Part shown: positions 55,596 through 64,000 of the stretch, one piece after another
Layout: every line of letters starts with the position of its first letter
Position numbering within the stretch: the stretch's first letter is position 1
NCBI RefSeq assembly: GCF_006716695.1
Contig: NZ_VFPN01000001.1
Location: forward strand, 310,001 to 374,000
Length of the DNA: 64,000 nt
From: Klugiella xanthotipulae
Lineage (GTDB): Bacteria; Actinomycetota; Actinomycetes; Actinomycetales; Microbacteriaceae
Direction: 5' to 3'
Position numbers and translations under genes: made by a program
Notes under the pieces: generated by a model
What the model saw: only the letters and a program-made list of their open reading frames with translations
What the model was told of the DNA's origin: nothing
The model's database searches: none

Positions 55596-56472
55596 ACATC
55601 CGCCGTTCCAACAGCCGGAGCAGACCCGGGATGACGTCGTCTTCGGAGCCGACCGAGATATGCGAGATCTCCAACGAATCGAGCAGGGAAGCGCGGCTGG
55701 ACTCCAGGCTCCGCGCGGCGGCCGCAAACTCGGCGCGCAGATCCTCGTTGCCGTGCACAAAGTCGGGAATCGCCCAGCCGTTGGCCACGTCCACGAGCGG
55801 GACATCGGCGGCACGGTGATCCGACACAAGATCGGCGTCGCGCACCGTCACCCAGAGAATGTCGTGCTGCACGTGAAGTCGGCGCAACAGCTTCTCAATA
55901 GCGGGGTCAATTGGAGTCTCGTCGGCCACAATCACCAGGATCATGCGACGGGCAAAGACCCGGGCCACATAGGAGAGTAGTCCGGGCAGGTCGCTCCTGG
56001 CGGAGGTGACGGTGGGGCGGGTGTGTACCACGCGCAGCATCCGCTCCAACTGAGCCTCGGAGCTAGCCGGCGGGATGCGCTGCACCCGGTCACCGTCGCC
56101 GTAGACGAGAGCCACATCGTCTCCGTGCCGCACCGAGAGGAAACCGAGAGCGCCGACCGAGAGCAGGGCGATATCTCTTTTGGACTCGCCGCCCAAACCC
56201 TGCGCGGCCATATTGCGACCCGTGTCCACCACAAACGTGACGGTATGCCGACGGGATGCGCGGTAGCGCTTGATCAGTGGGGCACCGTGGCGAGCCGTAG
56301 CCTTCCAGTCGATATCCCGCACCTCATCTCCGGCCTCGTACTCGCGGAGATCGTCGAAATCCATACTGCGGCCACGGATCAGCGAGCCGTATTCGCCGTC
56401 AAGCAGGTGAACCGCTTTTCGGCGTGACTGAATGAAAAGTTTCGATTTCACCCGCACGAGAAGACTGGACAT
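55585..56472 (-). CDS. DUF58 protein (second copy)
   Basis: A 295-residue soluble DUF58 protein, with RSMDFDDLREYEAGDEVRD and IDWKATARHGAPLIKRY at residues 35-75, then the vWA-like part (VVDTGRNMAAQG). Lacks the membrane helices of the DUF58 protein at 36138. It follows MoxR by eight bases. ATG 56472 begins the frame. Confidence 0.9.
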   Translation of the reverse strand: MSSLLVRVKSKLFIQSRRKAVHLLDGEYGSLIRGRSMDFDDLREYEAGDEVRDIDWKATARHGAPLIKRYRASRRHTVTFVVDTGRNMAAQGLGGESKRDIALLSVGALGFLSVRHGDDVALVYGDGDRVQRIPPASSEAQLERMLRVVHTRPTVTSARSDLPGLLSYVARVFARRMILVIVADETPIDPAIEKLLRRLHVQHDILWVTVRDADLVSDHRAADVPLVDVANGWAIPDFVHGNEDLRAEFAAAARSLESSRASLLDSLEISHISVGSEDDVIPGLLRLLERRMYAR

Positions 56473-56480
56473 GAAGCGCC

Positions 56481-57485
56481 CTACGGGGTGGGAACGGAGT
56501 CGAAGATGGCGTCGATAATGTCTTCATTAGAGATGCCATCCGCATCAGCCTCAAACGTAAGCAGCACGCGGTGGCGCAGCACCAGGTGGCGCAGGTAGGT
56601 GATGTCTTCCGGGATGACATAGGAGCGGCCGGCCAGCAGAGCGAGAGCCCGCGAAGCCTGGAGGAAGGCGATACTCGCGCGGGGGCTCGCACCGTACTTG
56701 ATGTAACGGGCGCGCTCCTCGCCGATGTACTCGGCGGGGTGGCGGGTCACGTAGACGAGCGAGACGATGTAGTTACGGATGGCTGCATCCACGTAGACGC
56801 GGTTGGCCACATCCTGAAGGAACAGCACATCGTCCAAAGTGACGCTGGTGGTGGCATGCTTCTCGGGATCGAGGACACCCGAGTCAAGCCGTTCCAGAAT
56901 TGTCAGTTCCTCGGCGGGCGTGGGATAGTCCACGATCTCCTTGATCAGGAAGCGGTCCATCTGGGCCTCGGGCAGCTGATAGGTGCCCTCCTGCTCGATG
57001 GGGTTCTGCGTGGCCATCACGAGGAAGGGCTTGGGGAGACGGTGGACCTCGCCACCAATCGTGGTCTGGCGCTCCTGCATAGCCTCCAGCATGGCGCTCT
57101 GGGTCTTGGAGCTGGAGCGGTTGATCTCGTCAAGCAGCACAAAGTTGGCATGTACCGGGCCCAGCTGAGTACGGAAAGAACCCGTGCTGGCGTCGTAGAT
57201 CTGGGTGCCCGTGATATCGCTAGGCAACAAATCGGGGGTGCACTGGATGCGCTTAAACTGCGCCCGAACCGTATCGGCCAGGGTGCTCGCCGCGGTGGTC
57301 TTGGCCAGGCCAGGAACGCTCTCTAGCAGCACGTGACCGCCGGAGATGAGGGCCACGAGAAGACTCGTGCGGAGTCGCTCCTGACCGACCATCTTGGCGG
57401 AGTATGCGGTAGAGACGGTGCGGAGGATAGCCTCCACCCGCGCTATGTCCTGGTCGGCGGCGACCGTTGCTGTGGGGTTGTTCAT
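56481..57485 (-). CDS. MoxR-family AAA+ ATPase (second copy)
   Basis: A 334-residue AAA+ protein with Walker A ESVPGLAKTTAAS (about 54-66), Walker B VLLDEINRSSSKTQSAMLEA and VMATQNPIEQEGTYQLPEAQ. The sequence around Walker A (GLAKT) differs from the first copy (GTGKT), so the two belong to different MoxR subfamilies. The start MNNPTATV (57485) is preferred to the open frame to 57575, which has no family similarity. First gene of the Bat-type operon 52197-57485. Confidence 0.93.
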   Translation of the reverse strand: MNNPTATVAADQDIARVEAILRTVSTAYSAKMVGQERLRTSLLVALISGGHVLLESVPGLAKTTAASTLADTVRAQFKRIQCTPDLLPSDITGTQIYDASTGSFRTQLGPVHANFVLLDEINRSSSKTQSAMLEAMQERQTTIGGEVHRLPKPFLVMATQNPIEQEGTYQLPEAQMDRFLIKEIVDYPTPAEELTILERLDSGVLDPEKHATTSVTLDDVLFLQDVANRVYVDAAIRNYIVSLVYVTRHPAEYIGEERARYIKYGASPRASIAFLQASRALALLAGRSYVIPEDITYLRHLVLRHRVLLTFEADADGISNEDIIDAIFDSVPTP

Positions 57486-57567
57486 CCTGGCAGTGCCTCT
57501 CGTAGAAGGGGGATGCGCGCTCAATGCGGCACGATTCTGTGGTGGCCGGGCCACCCGGTGTAATGCC

Positions 57568-58725
57568 TTAGGCACCCACCGTGACGGTGGGGCTTCCGGT
57601 GCTGGTGTCGTCCGCTGGCATCTCTGCCGCCAGGCGATTGGCCTCGGCGATTAGAGTAGCAACAATCTCGGACTCGGGAACGGTCTTGATCACCTCGCCC
57701 TTGACAAAGATCTGGCCCTTACCGTTGCCGGAGGCCACACCCAGGTCGGCCTCGCGCGCCTCACCGGGGCCGTTGACAACGCATCCCATCACGGCGACAC
57801 GCAGCGGGACAGACATCCCCTCGAGGCCGTCGGTAACATCATTGGCCAGCTTGTACACGTCTACCTGAGCGCGACCGCAGCTGGGGCACGAGACAATTTC
57901 GAGCTTGCGCTCACGCAAATTGAGCGATTGCAGGATCTGCAAACCCACCTTAATCTCCTCGGCGGGTGGGGCCGAGAGCGAAACCCGGATGGTATCGCCG
58001 ATACCCTCGCTCAGCAGGATGCCAAAAGCGGTTGCCGACTTGATGGTGCCCTGGAAGGCCGGGCCAGCCTCGGTCACGCCAAGGTGCAGGGGCCAATCGC
58101 CGCGCTCAGCGAGCAGGCGGTAGGCCTTAACCATCACGATGGGGTCGTTGTGCTTAACCGAGATCTTGAAGTCGTGGAAATCATGCTCCTCGAAGAGGCT
58201 CGCCTCCCACACGGCGCTCTCCACGAGCGCCTCGGGTGTGGCCTTGCCGTACTTCTGGAGCAGACGCGGGTCGAGCGAACCGGCGTTGACCCCGATGCGG
58301 AGACTAACACCGGCGGCCTTCGCCCGGCGCGCGATCTCACCCACCTGATCGTCAAACTTGCGGATGTTACCGGGGTTGACCCGAACGGCGGCGCAGCCCG
58401 CGTCAATCGCGGCATACACGTAATTGGGCTGAAAGTGGATGTCCGCAATCACGGGGATCTGGCTCTTCTTCGCGATGATGGGTAACGCCTCGGCATCGTC
58501 GCGGCTGGGGCAGGCAACGCGCACAATATCGCAGCCGGTGGCCGTGAGCTCGGCAATCTGTTGGAGGGTCGCGTTGATATCTGTTGTGGGGGTTGTGGTC
58601 ATCGACTGCACACTCACCGGGGCGTCACCGCCCACGCGAACGCTCCCCACGTTGATTTGCCGCGACACACGTCGGGGAGCGAGAACGTCGGGAACTTTCG
58701 GAAGACCTAGATTTACTGCAGCCAC
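57568..58725 (-). CDS. ispG: 4-hydroxy-3-methylbut-2-enyl-diphosphate synthase
   Basis: Iron-sulfur enzyme that makes HMBPP in the non-mevalonate isoprenoid pathway. The 385-residue protein has [20 protein letters not shown] at the N terminus and the cluster cysteines in [12 protein letters not shown] and [14 protein letters not shown] 58725 follows TAAGGT by six bases. Together with dxr (60388) it gives two MEP-pathway enzymes separated only by the M50 protease gene, the usual actinobacterial order. Confidence 0.96.
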   Translation of the reverse strand: MAAVNLGLPKVPDVLAPRRVSRQINVGSVRVGGDAPVSVQSMTTTPTTDINATLQQIAELTATGCDIVRVACPSRDDAEALPIIAKKSQIPVIADIHFQPNYVYAAIDAGCAAVRVNPGNIRKFDDQVGEIARRAKAAGVSLRIGVNAGSLDPRLLQKYGKATPEALVESAVWEASLFEEHDFHDFKISVKHNDPIVMVKAYRLLAERGDWPLHLGVTEAGPAFQGTIKSATAFGILLSEGIGDTIRVSLSAPPAEEIKVGLQILQSLNLRERKLEIVSCPSCGRAQVDVYKLANDVTDGLEGMSVPLRVAVMGCVVNGPGEAREADLGVASGNGKGQIFVKGEVIKTVPESEIVATLIAEANRLAAEMPADDTSTGSPTVTVGA

Positions 58726-58737
58726 CCGACTACCTTA
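58726..58737 (-). promoter_or_regulatory. Candidate -10 (TAAGGT) for ispG
   Basis: TAAGGT on the minus strand (58732-58737), six bases before GTG 58725. Confidence 0.45.
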
Positions 58738-58782
58738 CTTTGTCACGCTGTACACTGCCCGAACGAGGGGCCACCCGTGGCG

Positions 58783-60303
58783 CTAGCCAAAGAGATTAAC
58801 CGGCTTCACGATATCTGCGTAGATGAGCAGGAGACTCATGGCACCCAGCAGAATCACCACACCAAAGGTGATGGGGACCATCTTGGCGGCGTCCACGGGT
58901 CCCGGATCGGGCTTGCGGAAGATTGTGGCCAGCGTACGGCGCACGCGCTCATAGAGGGCCGCAGCGATGTGGCCGCCGTCCAGAGGCATCAGCGGGATGA
59001 GGTTAAAGACAAACAGCGCCACATTGAGCGAGGCGAGCAGGCTCACCATGACCTGAGCCTTGGCAACAACGGGGATGGTGTCGAGGCTGGCAATCTCGCC
59101 AGCGACCCGGCCCACTCCCACGACACTCATCGGGCCGTTGACATCGCGCTCTTCAGAACCGAACGCAGCATTCCAGATGTCGATGAGGCGCTGAGGCAGG
59201 TGGGCAATCATGTTCACGACCGCGCCGATATTGTCGCCGACCGCAGGTAACACGGCCGTGACGGGAGCCTGGACAAGCTCCTGAGTGGGGGACATGCCCA
59301 CCATACCCACCTGCTCGGTCTTGAGCGTTCCGTCGCCACTCTTGACCACCGCACCCGCCTCGTCGGTAACATACCGCTCGGTGAGTTCGGGGGTCATCGT
59401 GAGAGCCTTCTCAACACCGTCACGCTCGATAACCATATCGAGCGGTTGGTTAGGGGAATCGCTAATTGCATCGCGAATCTGCGCCCAATCGGTGATCTTC
59501 TCACCGTTAATGCTGACAATCGTGTCCCCCGGCTCAAGACCCGCCGCGGCACCGGGGGCCTGGGGGTCTTGACTGGAGCACTCGGTGTGAGTGCTCGTGG
59601 CGGGCAACACGCACTCGCTCACGGTCGCAACGGTGGTGCTCCACTGCTGGGTGCCAAAACCCATCAGCAAGACAGCGTAAAAGAGCACTGCCAGCACCAG
59701 GTTCATAGCGGGTCCGCCCAGCATCACAATCACGCGCTTCCACACCGCGAGACGGTAGAAAGCGCGGGAATCTTCCCCCGCCCCGATGGTCTCGGCGCTC
59801 GCCTGGCGGGCTTCGTCAATCATGGAGGAGAGGTAGCTTGCCTGGGGGTCGTCCTCGGTGCGAGCAGTGCTCGGCAGGCGGTCGGTACGCTCGGCCTCGG
59901 GGGCCAGCGCCTCGGCCAGGGTGGGATCGGCCTCAATCGCCTCGCGAAGGGCCAGAACGGCATCGTCGTGCTCATGTTCGCGGGTGCGCGTCGGGGCACC
60001 CTCCTGCACGACAGAGTTGAGGAAACCGGTCGTAGATTCGCGGGACTGCTCACCCGGTTTAGTAGGCGGATACATCCCGATCATAGAGATGTAGCCGCCG
60101 AGCGGGATCATCTTGACGCCGTACTCGGTCTCGCCCTTACGCTTGGACCACAGGGTGCGACCAAAGCCGACCATGTATTGCGTGACCTTCACCCCGAAGA
60201 GCTTGGCCGGAACGAGATGCCCAATCTCGTGCAGGGCGATCGACACGGCGAGCCCCACCACGATGATGACGACGCCAAGAATGTAAAGCAGCACGGATTC
60301 CAC
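58783..60303 (-). CDS. M50 site-2 protease (RseP/Rip1 family)
   Basis: Intramembrane zinc protease that cleaves membrane-bound regulators within the bilayer. HEIGH is at residues 25-29 in the first helix; the second metal motif LDGGH lies at about 435-440 in the third. A PDZ domain (AAGLEPGDTIVSINGEKITD, about 250-269) stands between. There is a hydrophilic insertion at about residues 85-185 (acidic, with EHEHDDAVLALREAIEADP) relative to E. coli RseP. GTG 60303 follows TAGCAT by six bases. Between dxr and ispG, as in Mycobacterium (rip1). Confidence 0.92.
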   Translation of the reverse strand: MESVLLYILGVVIIVVGLAVSIALHEIGHLVPAKLFGVKVTQYMVGFGRTLWSKRKGETEYGVKMIPLGGYISMIGMYPPTKPGEQSRESTTGFLNSVVQEGAPTRTREHEHDDAVLALREAIEADPTLAEALAPEAERTDRLPSTARTEDDPQASYLSSMIDEARQASAETIGAGEDSRAFYRLAVWKRVIVMLGGPAMNLVLAVLFYAVLLMGFGTQQWSTTVATVSECVLPATSTHTECSSQDPQAPGAAAGLEPGDTIVSINGEKITDWAQIRDAISDSPNQPLDMVIERDGVEKALTMTPELTERYVTDEAGAVVKSGDGTLKTEQVGMVGMSPTQELVQAPVTAVLPAVGDNIGAVVNMIAHLPQRLIDIWNAAFGSEERDVNGPMSVVGVGRVAGEIASLDTIPVVAKAQVMVSLLASLNVALFVFNLIPLMPLDGGHIAAALYERVRRTLATIFRKPDPGPVDAAKMVPITFGVVILLGAMSLLLIYADIVKPVNLFG

Positions 60304-60315
60304 CCGGTAATGCTA
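60304..60315 (-). promoter_or_regulatory. Candidate -10 (TAGCAT) for the M50 protease gene
   Basis: TAGCAT on the minus strand (60310-60315), six bases before GTG 60303. Confidence 0.5.
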
Positions 60316-60387
60316 CCCCTGATCGGGGATTGCCCGCTGGGAGTTTGCGCTGCACCAGCCGGGAGATCACGATGCCTTCTCCTCGAA

Positions 60388-61473
60388 CTAGGCCCTCGCC
60401 ACGAGGGCATCGGCACGGGCGCGGGCCCACAACTCGGCCTCGGCGAGGGACTCCCGGGTGAGCCGGGCATCCGGCGTCTCGTGGGCATCCACGACCCGCT
60501 GCACGGTATCCAGAATGTCAAGGTAGCCAATCTTGCCCTCGTGGAAGGCGTCAACGGCCTGCTCGTTGGCGGCGTTAAACACGGCTGGGTAGGTGCCACC
60601 GGCGCGACCCACCTGCTTGGCCAGGTGCACGGCGGGAAACGCCACGGAATCGAGCGGCTCAAATGTCCACTCGGAGGCCACTGTCCAGTCAATCGGTGCT
60701 CCCACGCCCGCGAGGCGGCGCGGCCAGTCGAGACCCAGTGAGATGGGCAAACGCATATCGGGCGGAGAGGCCTGCGCAATCGTGGAGCCATCAATAAACT
60801 CCACCATCGAGTGCACCATCGACTGCGGGTGCACCACCACGTCAATGTGCTCGTAGGGCACGCCGAAAAGCAGATGCGCCTCAATCACCTCAAGCCCCTT
60901 GTTCACAAGGGTGGAGGAGTTGGTGGTGATCATGCGGCCCATATCCCACGTGGGGTGGGCGAGCGCCTCGGCCGGGGTAACAGCGGCGAGGGAGGCCCGA
61001 CTGCGGCCCCGGAACGGCCCGCCGGATGCCGTCAGCACCAGCCGACGGACCTCGCCCCGCTCCCCCGAGCGGAGGGCCTGGGCAATAGCGGAGTGTTCGG
61101 AGTCCACCGGCACAATCTGGCCGGGGGCGGCAAGCGCGGACACCAAATCACCGCCCACGATCAACGATTCCTTATTGGCGAGGGCCAGCGTAGCGCCCAC
61201 CTCCAGGGCGGCGAGGGTGGGGCCAAGACCCACCGAGCCGGTGATGCCGTTGAGCACAACATCCGCCTCAACATCGCGCACCAGCTGCTCCGACTCGATG
61301 GCACCCACCGCGGTGAACTCCACGGCGAAACGGTCGGCCTGGGCCTGCATCCCCTCGCGGTCGGAACCCACAGAGAGACCCACCACCTCAAACTCGCTGG
61401 TGCGGGCACCAATCACATCGAGGGCCTGGCGGCCGATGGAACCCGTTGAACCCAGAATGATGACGCGACGCAT
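60388..61473 (-). CDS. dxr: 1-deoxy-D-xylulose-5-phosphate reductoisomerase
   Basis: NADPH-dependent second step of the MEP isoprenoid pathway. The 361-residue protein begins with the nucleotide motif ILGSTGSIGRQALDVI, has LANKESLIVGG and PVDSEHSAIAQAL (metal and substrate site), and TASGGPFRG. The ATG at 61473 is preceded by CATGAT six bases upstream. It lies upstream of the M50 protease gene on the same strand with an 84-base gap. Confidence 0.96.
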   Translation of the reverse strand: MRRVIILGSTGSIGRQALDVIGARTSEFEVVGLSVGSDREGMQAQADRFAVEFTAVGAIESEQLVRDVEADVVLNGITGSVGLGPTLAALEVGATLALANKESLIVGGDLVSALAAPGQIVPVDSEHSAIAQALRSGERGEVRRLVLTASGGPFRGRSRASLAAVTPAEALAHPTWDMGRMITTNSSTLVNKGLEVIEAHLLFGVPYEHIDVVVHPQSMVHSMVEFIDGSTIAQASPPDMRLPISLGLDWPRRLAGVGAPIDWTVASEWTFEPLDSVAFPAVHLAKQVGRAGGTYPAVFNAANEQAVDAFHEGKIGYLDILDTVQRVVDAHETPDARLTRESLAEAELWARARADALVARA

Positions 61474-61532
61474 GTGACCATCATGACACCTCGCCGGGCG
61501 GATGGGGTGCGGGCAACCGGAGGCAACCGCTT

Positions 61533-61570
61533 AAAGGTGTGTGCCACGGGTCCGAAGATCCGTGGCACAC
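61533..61570 (-). terminator. Terminator of the FKBP lipoprotein gene
   Basis: An 11-bp perfect stem (61539-61549 with 61560-61570, 10-base loop) lies 16 bases past the stop and is followed on the minus strand by ACCTTTAA. Confidence 0.7.
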
Positions 61571-61586
61571 AGCGTGTGGGTGAGAG

Positions 61587-62558
61587 CTACTCGGTTGCCG
61601 CAGCAGCCGGTTCGGTGTGCAGGATATCCACCACAAAGCCAATGTCGCCGAATTGGGCCTTGCCTGTCTTCTCGGTGTCCTCACCGTAGGCCTCCGCGGA
61701 GGGAATCAGAATGACGACCTGCGAGCCCACCTTCTTGCCCACAAGCCCGTCGCCGAATCCGGCGATCAGGGAGTCGAGGGACTGGGTCATCGGGGTACCA
61801 CGGGTCCAGCTGGAATCGAAGGTCTCACCGGTTTTCTGGTTGAAGCCCAGGTACTGCACGCTCACGGTGTCGCCCTTCTTCACCTCGGTGCCGTCACCCT
61901 CAATGGTCGTGGCGGAGGCAAGTTTCGCGCTCGGTGTGAATCCGTCGGGGAGCGTAACGGTCGGTTCGCCGTTATCGGCAAGGGTCACTTCGGGGAACCC
62001 CTCGGGAAGCGCGGTTTCCTTACCCTCTGCGCGACTCGGAATAAGGTCTAACGCGTCAACAACCACGACGAGGGTGGCCTCAGCCTCAATACCCAGGTCT
62101 GTGTTCCCCGCCTCGCCGAAGATCGACTTGGCCTGGAGCACCGTGGTGGAGCGACTACCGAGGGGCATACACGAGATCGCGTCAATCCAGCCCTCGTAGA
62201 CGGCATCCTTATCGATCGTGAGCGTGCTGGTTTCGGTTCCGAGGTTCTTGCCGTCCTTGGCATCAAAAACGTTCAGCTGGAAGTTGACGCTGTCACCGTC
62301 TTTCAGGAGGTCTCCATCGCCCATGATGTTGATGGTTTTCTCGGTCTTGGTCACCGCAAGAGGAGTCTCAAACTTGGCGGTCACCTCCGCGCCCAGATCT
62401 CCCGTTACCTCGACCGCGTTACTGGCCTTACCGGCGGCAACGGGTGTGCATCCGGCCTTCTTGGCGTCATCGGCGTTGATAGTGCCGGTTCCTGAGGAGC
62501 ACCCCGTCACGGTGAGGGCAACAACTGCGAGCAGGACTGGAAGGGTACGTAACTTCAC
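61587..62558 (-). CDS. FKBP-type peptidyl-prolyl isomerase, secreted lipoprotein
   Basis: The 323-residue protein has a lipoprotein signal (LLAVVALTVTGCSSG, Cys about residue 20), so it is anchored outside the membrane. Two FKBP-like halves follow: a divergent one (about 75-175, with NFQLNVFDAKDGKNLG) and a canonical one (about 222-315, VSVQYLGFNQKTGETFDSSW, LIAGFGDGLVGKKVGSQVVI, IGFVVDIL). Only the second is likely catalytic. It probably helps fold exported proteins. GTG 62558 begins the frame. Confidence 0.9.
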   Translation of the reverse strand: MKLRTLPVLLAVVALTVTGCSSGTGTINADDAKKAGCTPVAAGKASNAVEVTGDLGAEVTAKFETPLAVTKTEKTINIMGDGDLLKDGDSVNFQLNVFDAKDGKNLGTETSTLTIDKDAVYEGWIDAISCMPLGSRSTTVLQAKSIFGEAGNTDLGIEAEATLVVVVDALDLIPSRAEGKETALPEGFPEVTLADNGEPTVTLPDGFTPSAKLASATTIEGDGTEVKKGDTVSVQYLGFNQKTGETFDSSWTRGTPMTQSLDSLIAGFGDGLVGKKVGSQVVILIPSAEAYGEDTEKTGKAQFGDIGFVVDILHTEPAAAATE

Positions 62559-62727
62559 GAGACTCGTTTCACGTTAGGTGGGTGACAAAATAACAGTGCG
62601 CTCCAGTCTGCGGGCCCGTCCTATGAACAAGCTGACAGCCGAGTGACTGACTAGCTCTAAGCCTACCGGGGCGTGCCCCATACACAAGAGAACCGGTCGA
62701 ATCACCGGGCCGGAATACCCCTGCCGG

Positions 62728-62741
62728 TAGAGTCTCACCCT
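62728..62741 (+). promoter_or_regulatory. Candidate -10 (TAGAGT) for the acyltransferase gene
   Basis: TAGAGT (62728-62733), eight bases before GTG 62742; slightly longer than the 6-7 base spacing seen elsewhere. Confidence 0.3.
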
Positions 62742-63452
62742 GTGAAAACAACCCACAACGCGACCTCACCCGTGGCCACGAGCCCCGGGGTCCTCTACCG
62801 TGTGGGGCGCGCGGTGCTGTGGCCCCTCGCCCGGGTGCTCTACCGCCCCACCGTAACCGGGCGTGAGAACGTGCCCCGCAGCGGGCCCGTTCTCTTTGCC
62901 AGCAACCACCTCTCGGCGCTCGACAGCCTGGCGATTCCGCTGGCGGCCCCGCGACACGTACAGTTTCTCACCAAAGCGCACTATTTTGAGGGGCCCGGGA
63001 TACTCGGGGCCGTTCGCCGCTGGTTCTTCACCAGCATCGGAGCGGTTCCGGTACATCGCGGCGCAGGGCACGCGGCGCAGGAGGCGCTCGACTCGGGGCG
63101 CGAGGTGCTACGGAACGGACACACATTTGCGGTGTATCCCGAAGGCACCCGCTCGCGCGACGGGCGGTTATATAAGGGACGCACGGGGGTGGGATGGTTG
63201 GCATTGGAGACCCGAGCAACCGTTATTCCCGTGGGGCTCATCGGCACAGATGGACAGCCTCCGGCGGGACAGCGCAGGGGGCGGACGCCGGTGCGCGTGG
63301 CGTTTGGTCGGCCCGTTGACCTCTCCGACCTAAGCTCGGCGGGCTCGGGGGCGGATCGGCGCGAGGCGACCGACCGGATCATGGCGGCCGTCCACGGGCT
63401 CAGCGGGCAGGAGTGGGCGGGGAGCTATAACGACGTGCCGGAGGCGGGGTAG
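62742..63452 (+). CDS. 1-acyl-sn-glycerol-3-phosphate acyltransferase (PlsC family)
   Basis: Adds the second acyl chain in phospholipid synthesis, making phosphatidic acid. The 236-residue protein has the PlsC motifs: SNHLSALDSLA (NHx4D, catalytic His), the FFTSIGAVPVHR strand, and VYPEGTRSRDG (acyl-acceptor site). I chose GTG 62742; the frame is open from 62673 but upstream residues show no similarity. Divergent from the FKBP lipoprotein gene. Confidence 0.9.
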   Translation: MKTTHNATSPVATSPGVLYRVGRAVLWPLARVLYRPTVTGRENVPRSGPVLFASNHLSALDSLAIPLAAPRHVQFLTKAHYFEGPGILGAVRRWFFTSIGAVPVHRGAGHAAQEALDSGREVLRNGHTFAVYPEGTRSRDGRLYKGRTGVGWLALETRATVIPVGLIGTDGQPPAGQRRGRTPVRVAFGRPVDLSDLSSAGSGADRREATDRIMAAVHGLSGQEWAGSYNDVPEAG

Positions 63453-63633
63453 AGCATCCGTCACTCCGGTGTGGCGGATACTCCTCAGCTACAGAATCGG
63501 GGGGGGTCGCGAGGGGTGCGGACGGCAGGGTTCCCGCCCGGGGCGGAGCGAACCGATGGGTGGCACGCGCTGAGCCTAGGAGCGGGAAGAAAATCAGCGG
63601 CGCGCGTCCTTGCACCCGGTACCTAAAAGCATT

Positions 63634-63697
63634 CCGGGTGAGTTTTGGTTGAAAGACCGAGAAATAATCGTCGATGTGTGAGGAAAAGTCACCCTGG
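63634..63697. repeat. 64-bp palindromic intergenic element, copy D
   Basis: On the minus strand it reads CCAGGGTGACTTTTCCTCAC ... CAAAACTCACCCGG, with the core containing ATTATTTCTCGGTC, so it is inverted relative to copy A. It lies in the 365-base gap 63453-63817, which holds no gene; G-rich direct repeats (GCGGGGCGGTAGG, twice, 63710-63755) follow it. Confidence 0.75.
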
Positions 63698-63784
63698 CGA
63701 GGCTGGGCGGTACGGGGCGGGGCGGTAGGGGGCGGCGCGCGGCGGGGCGGTAGGCCGCACGGGGTCTGTAGGGCAGGGGTGTGG

Positions 63785-63810
63785 GTGCGCCCGGGGCGGC
63801 CCGGGCGCAC
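63785..63810 (-). terminator. GC-rich hairpin after the citrate synthase-family gene
   Basis: An 11-bp perfect stem (GTGCGCCCGGG at 63785-63795 with 63800-63810, 4-base loop) lies seven bases past the stop. No T-run. Confidence 0.65.
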
Positions 63811-63817
63811 GGGGAGG

Positions 63818-64000
63818 CTACACGCCGGGCAGGTGCCGCTCATCGACACCGTTGTAGGCGCTCAGCGGGCGAATGAGCGCGTTGCTCGCCTGCTGTTCGA
63901 TGATGTGTGCGGTCCATCCGGTGATCCGCGCCGCGACAAAGAGCGGTGTGAAGATCTCGGTATCGAAACCGAGGATGTGGTACGCCGGGCCCGAGGGGTA
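63818..64000 (-). CDS. Citrate synthase-family protein, C-terminal end (2-methylcitrate synthase likely)
   Basis: The last 60 residues are visible, reading to the right window edge. YPSGPAYHILGFDTEIFTPL followed by FVAARITGWTAHIIEQ and NALIRPLSAYNGVDER match the C terminus of type I/II citrate synthases. The form of the FDTEIFTPLFVAARITGW segment suggests the 2-methylcitrate synthase (PrpC) branch used in propionate breakdown, but the rest of the gene is needed to tell. Confidence 0.82.
   Translation of the reverse strand, partial: YPSGPAYHILGFDTEIFTPLFVAARITGWTAHIIEQQASNALIRPLSAYNGVDERHLPGV

Noticed and set aside
63400-63849. Minus-strand open frame in the 63.4-63.8 kb gap
   Set aside because: It crosses palindromic element D and G-rich repeats and shows no domain; the region is best read as non-coding.

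Overview
The window is one stretch of an actinobacterial chromosome, most likely from the family Microbacteriaceae (an inference from protein style and gene order; no rRNA or tRNA gene is present to place it better). It is GC-rich, uses many GTG starts, and carries typical high-GC Gram-positive neighbourhoods: prfB-ftsE-ftsX, proS-nusA-ylxR-infB-rbfA-truB-ribF, and dxr-M50 protease-ispG. There is no prophage, insertion sequence, CRISPR array or other sign of a mobile island. Two genes run off the ends: ftsX at the left and a citrate/2-methylcitrate synthase at the right.

Layout. 1-2.6 kb: ftsX (partial), ftsE with a long C-terminal tail, prfB. 2.8-6.3 kb: a probable putrescine/GABA catabolic locus (aldehyde dehydrogenase divergent from an Lrp/AsnC regulator and a class III aminotransferase). 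6.4-10.6 kb: NCS2 purine permease, rpsO, and an FtsX-type ABC exporter pair. 10.6-22.3 kb: mixed housekeeping and metabolic genes (DUF1304, inositol phosphatase, LLM flavin oxidoreductase, FKBP, PrsW protease, gdhA, FAH-family hydrolase, aspA, a GNAT gene with a decayed 5' duplicate beside it, a ROK protein, an MFS carrier). 22.3-33.7 kb: ribF, truB and the nusA-infB-rbfA translation block, with mutY and a kinase-like protein of broken P-loop interleaved, then proS. 33.8-50.15 kb: an eight-gene minus-strand operon, FHA scaffold - PP2C phosphatase - zinc-ribbon/FHA protein - membrane Ser/Thr kinase - 1932-residue Ig-like/FN3 surface protein - MoxR ATPase - DUF58 - transglutaminase-fold membrane protein. 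50.4-52.2 kb: a divergent LRV/beta-propeller membrane protein. 52.2-57.5 kb: a second MoxR operon of the Bat type (MoxR-DUF58-small membrane protein-two vWA proteins-TPR protein). 57.6-61.5 kb: ispG, an M50 site-2 protease and dxr. 61.6-64 kb: an FKBP lipoprotein, a PlsC acyltransferase and the partial citrate synthase.

The most interesting unit is the 33.8-50.15 kb operon. It resembles the kinase/FN3/AAA-ATPase/DUF58/transglutaminase (PFNA) cluster described in Bifidobacterium, with a phosphatase and two FHA proteins added. The first FHA protein carries about 17 repeated acidic Thr motifs that look like a kinase-target array, and the transglutaminase-fold protein has lost the expected catalytic Cys and His. 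I infer a phosphorylation-controlled envelope machine in which a MoxR ATPase and DUF58 act on, or assemble, the giant Ig-like surface protein.

Two non-coding patterns also stand out. A 64-65 bp palindromic intergenic element occurs three times, with one further half copy. And at least twelve start codons, mostly of first genes in transcription units, sit exactly 6-7 nt after a TAnnnT hexamer without a Shine-Dalgarno sequence, pointing to widespread leaderless transcription; I used this to choose several starts.
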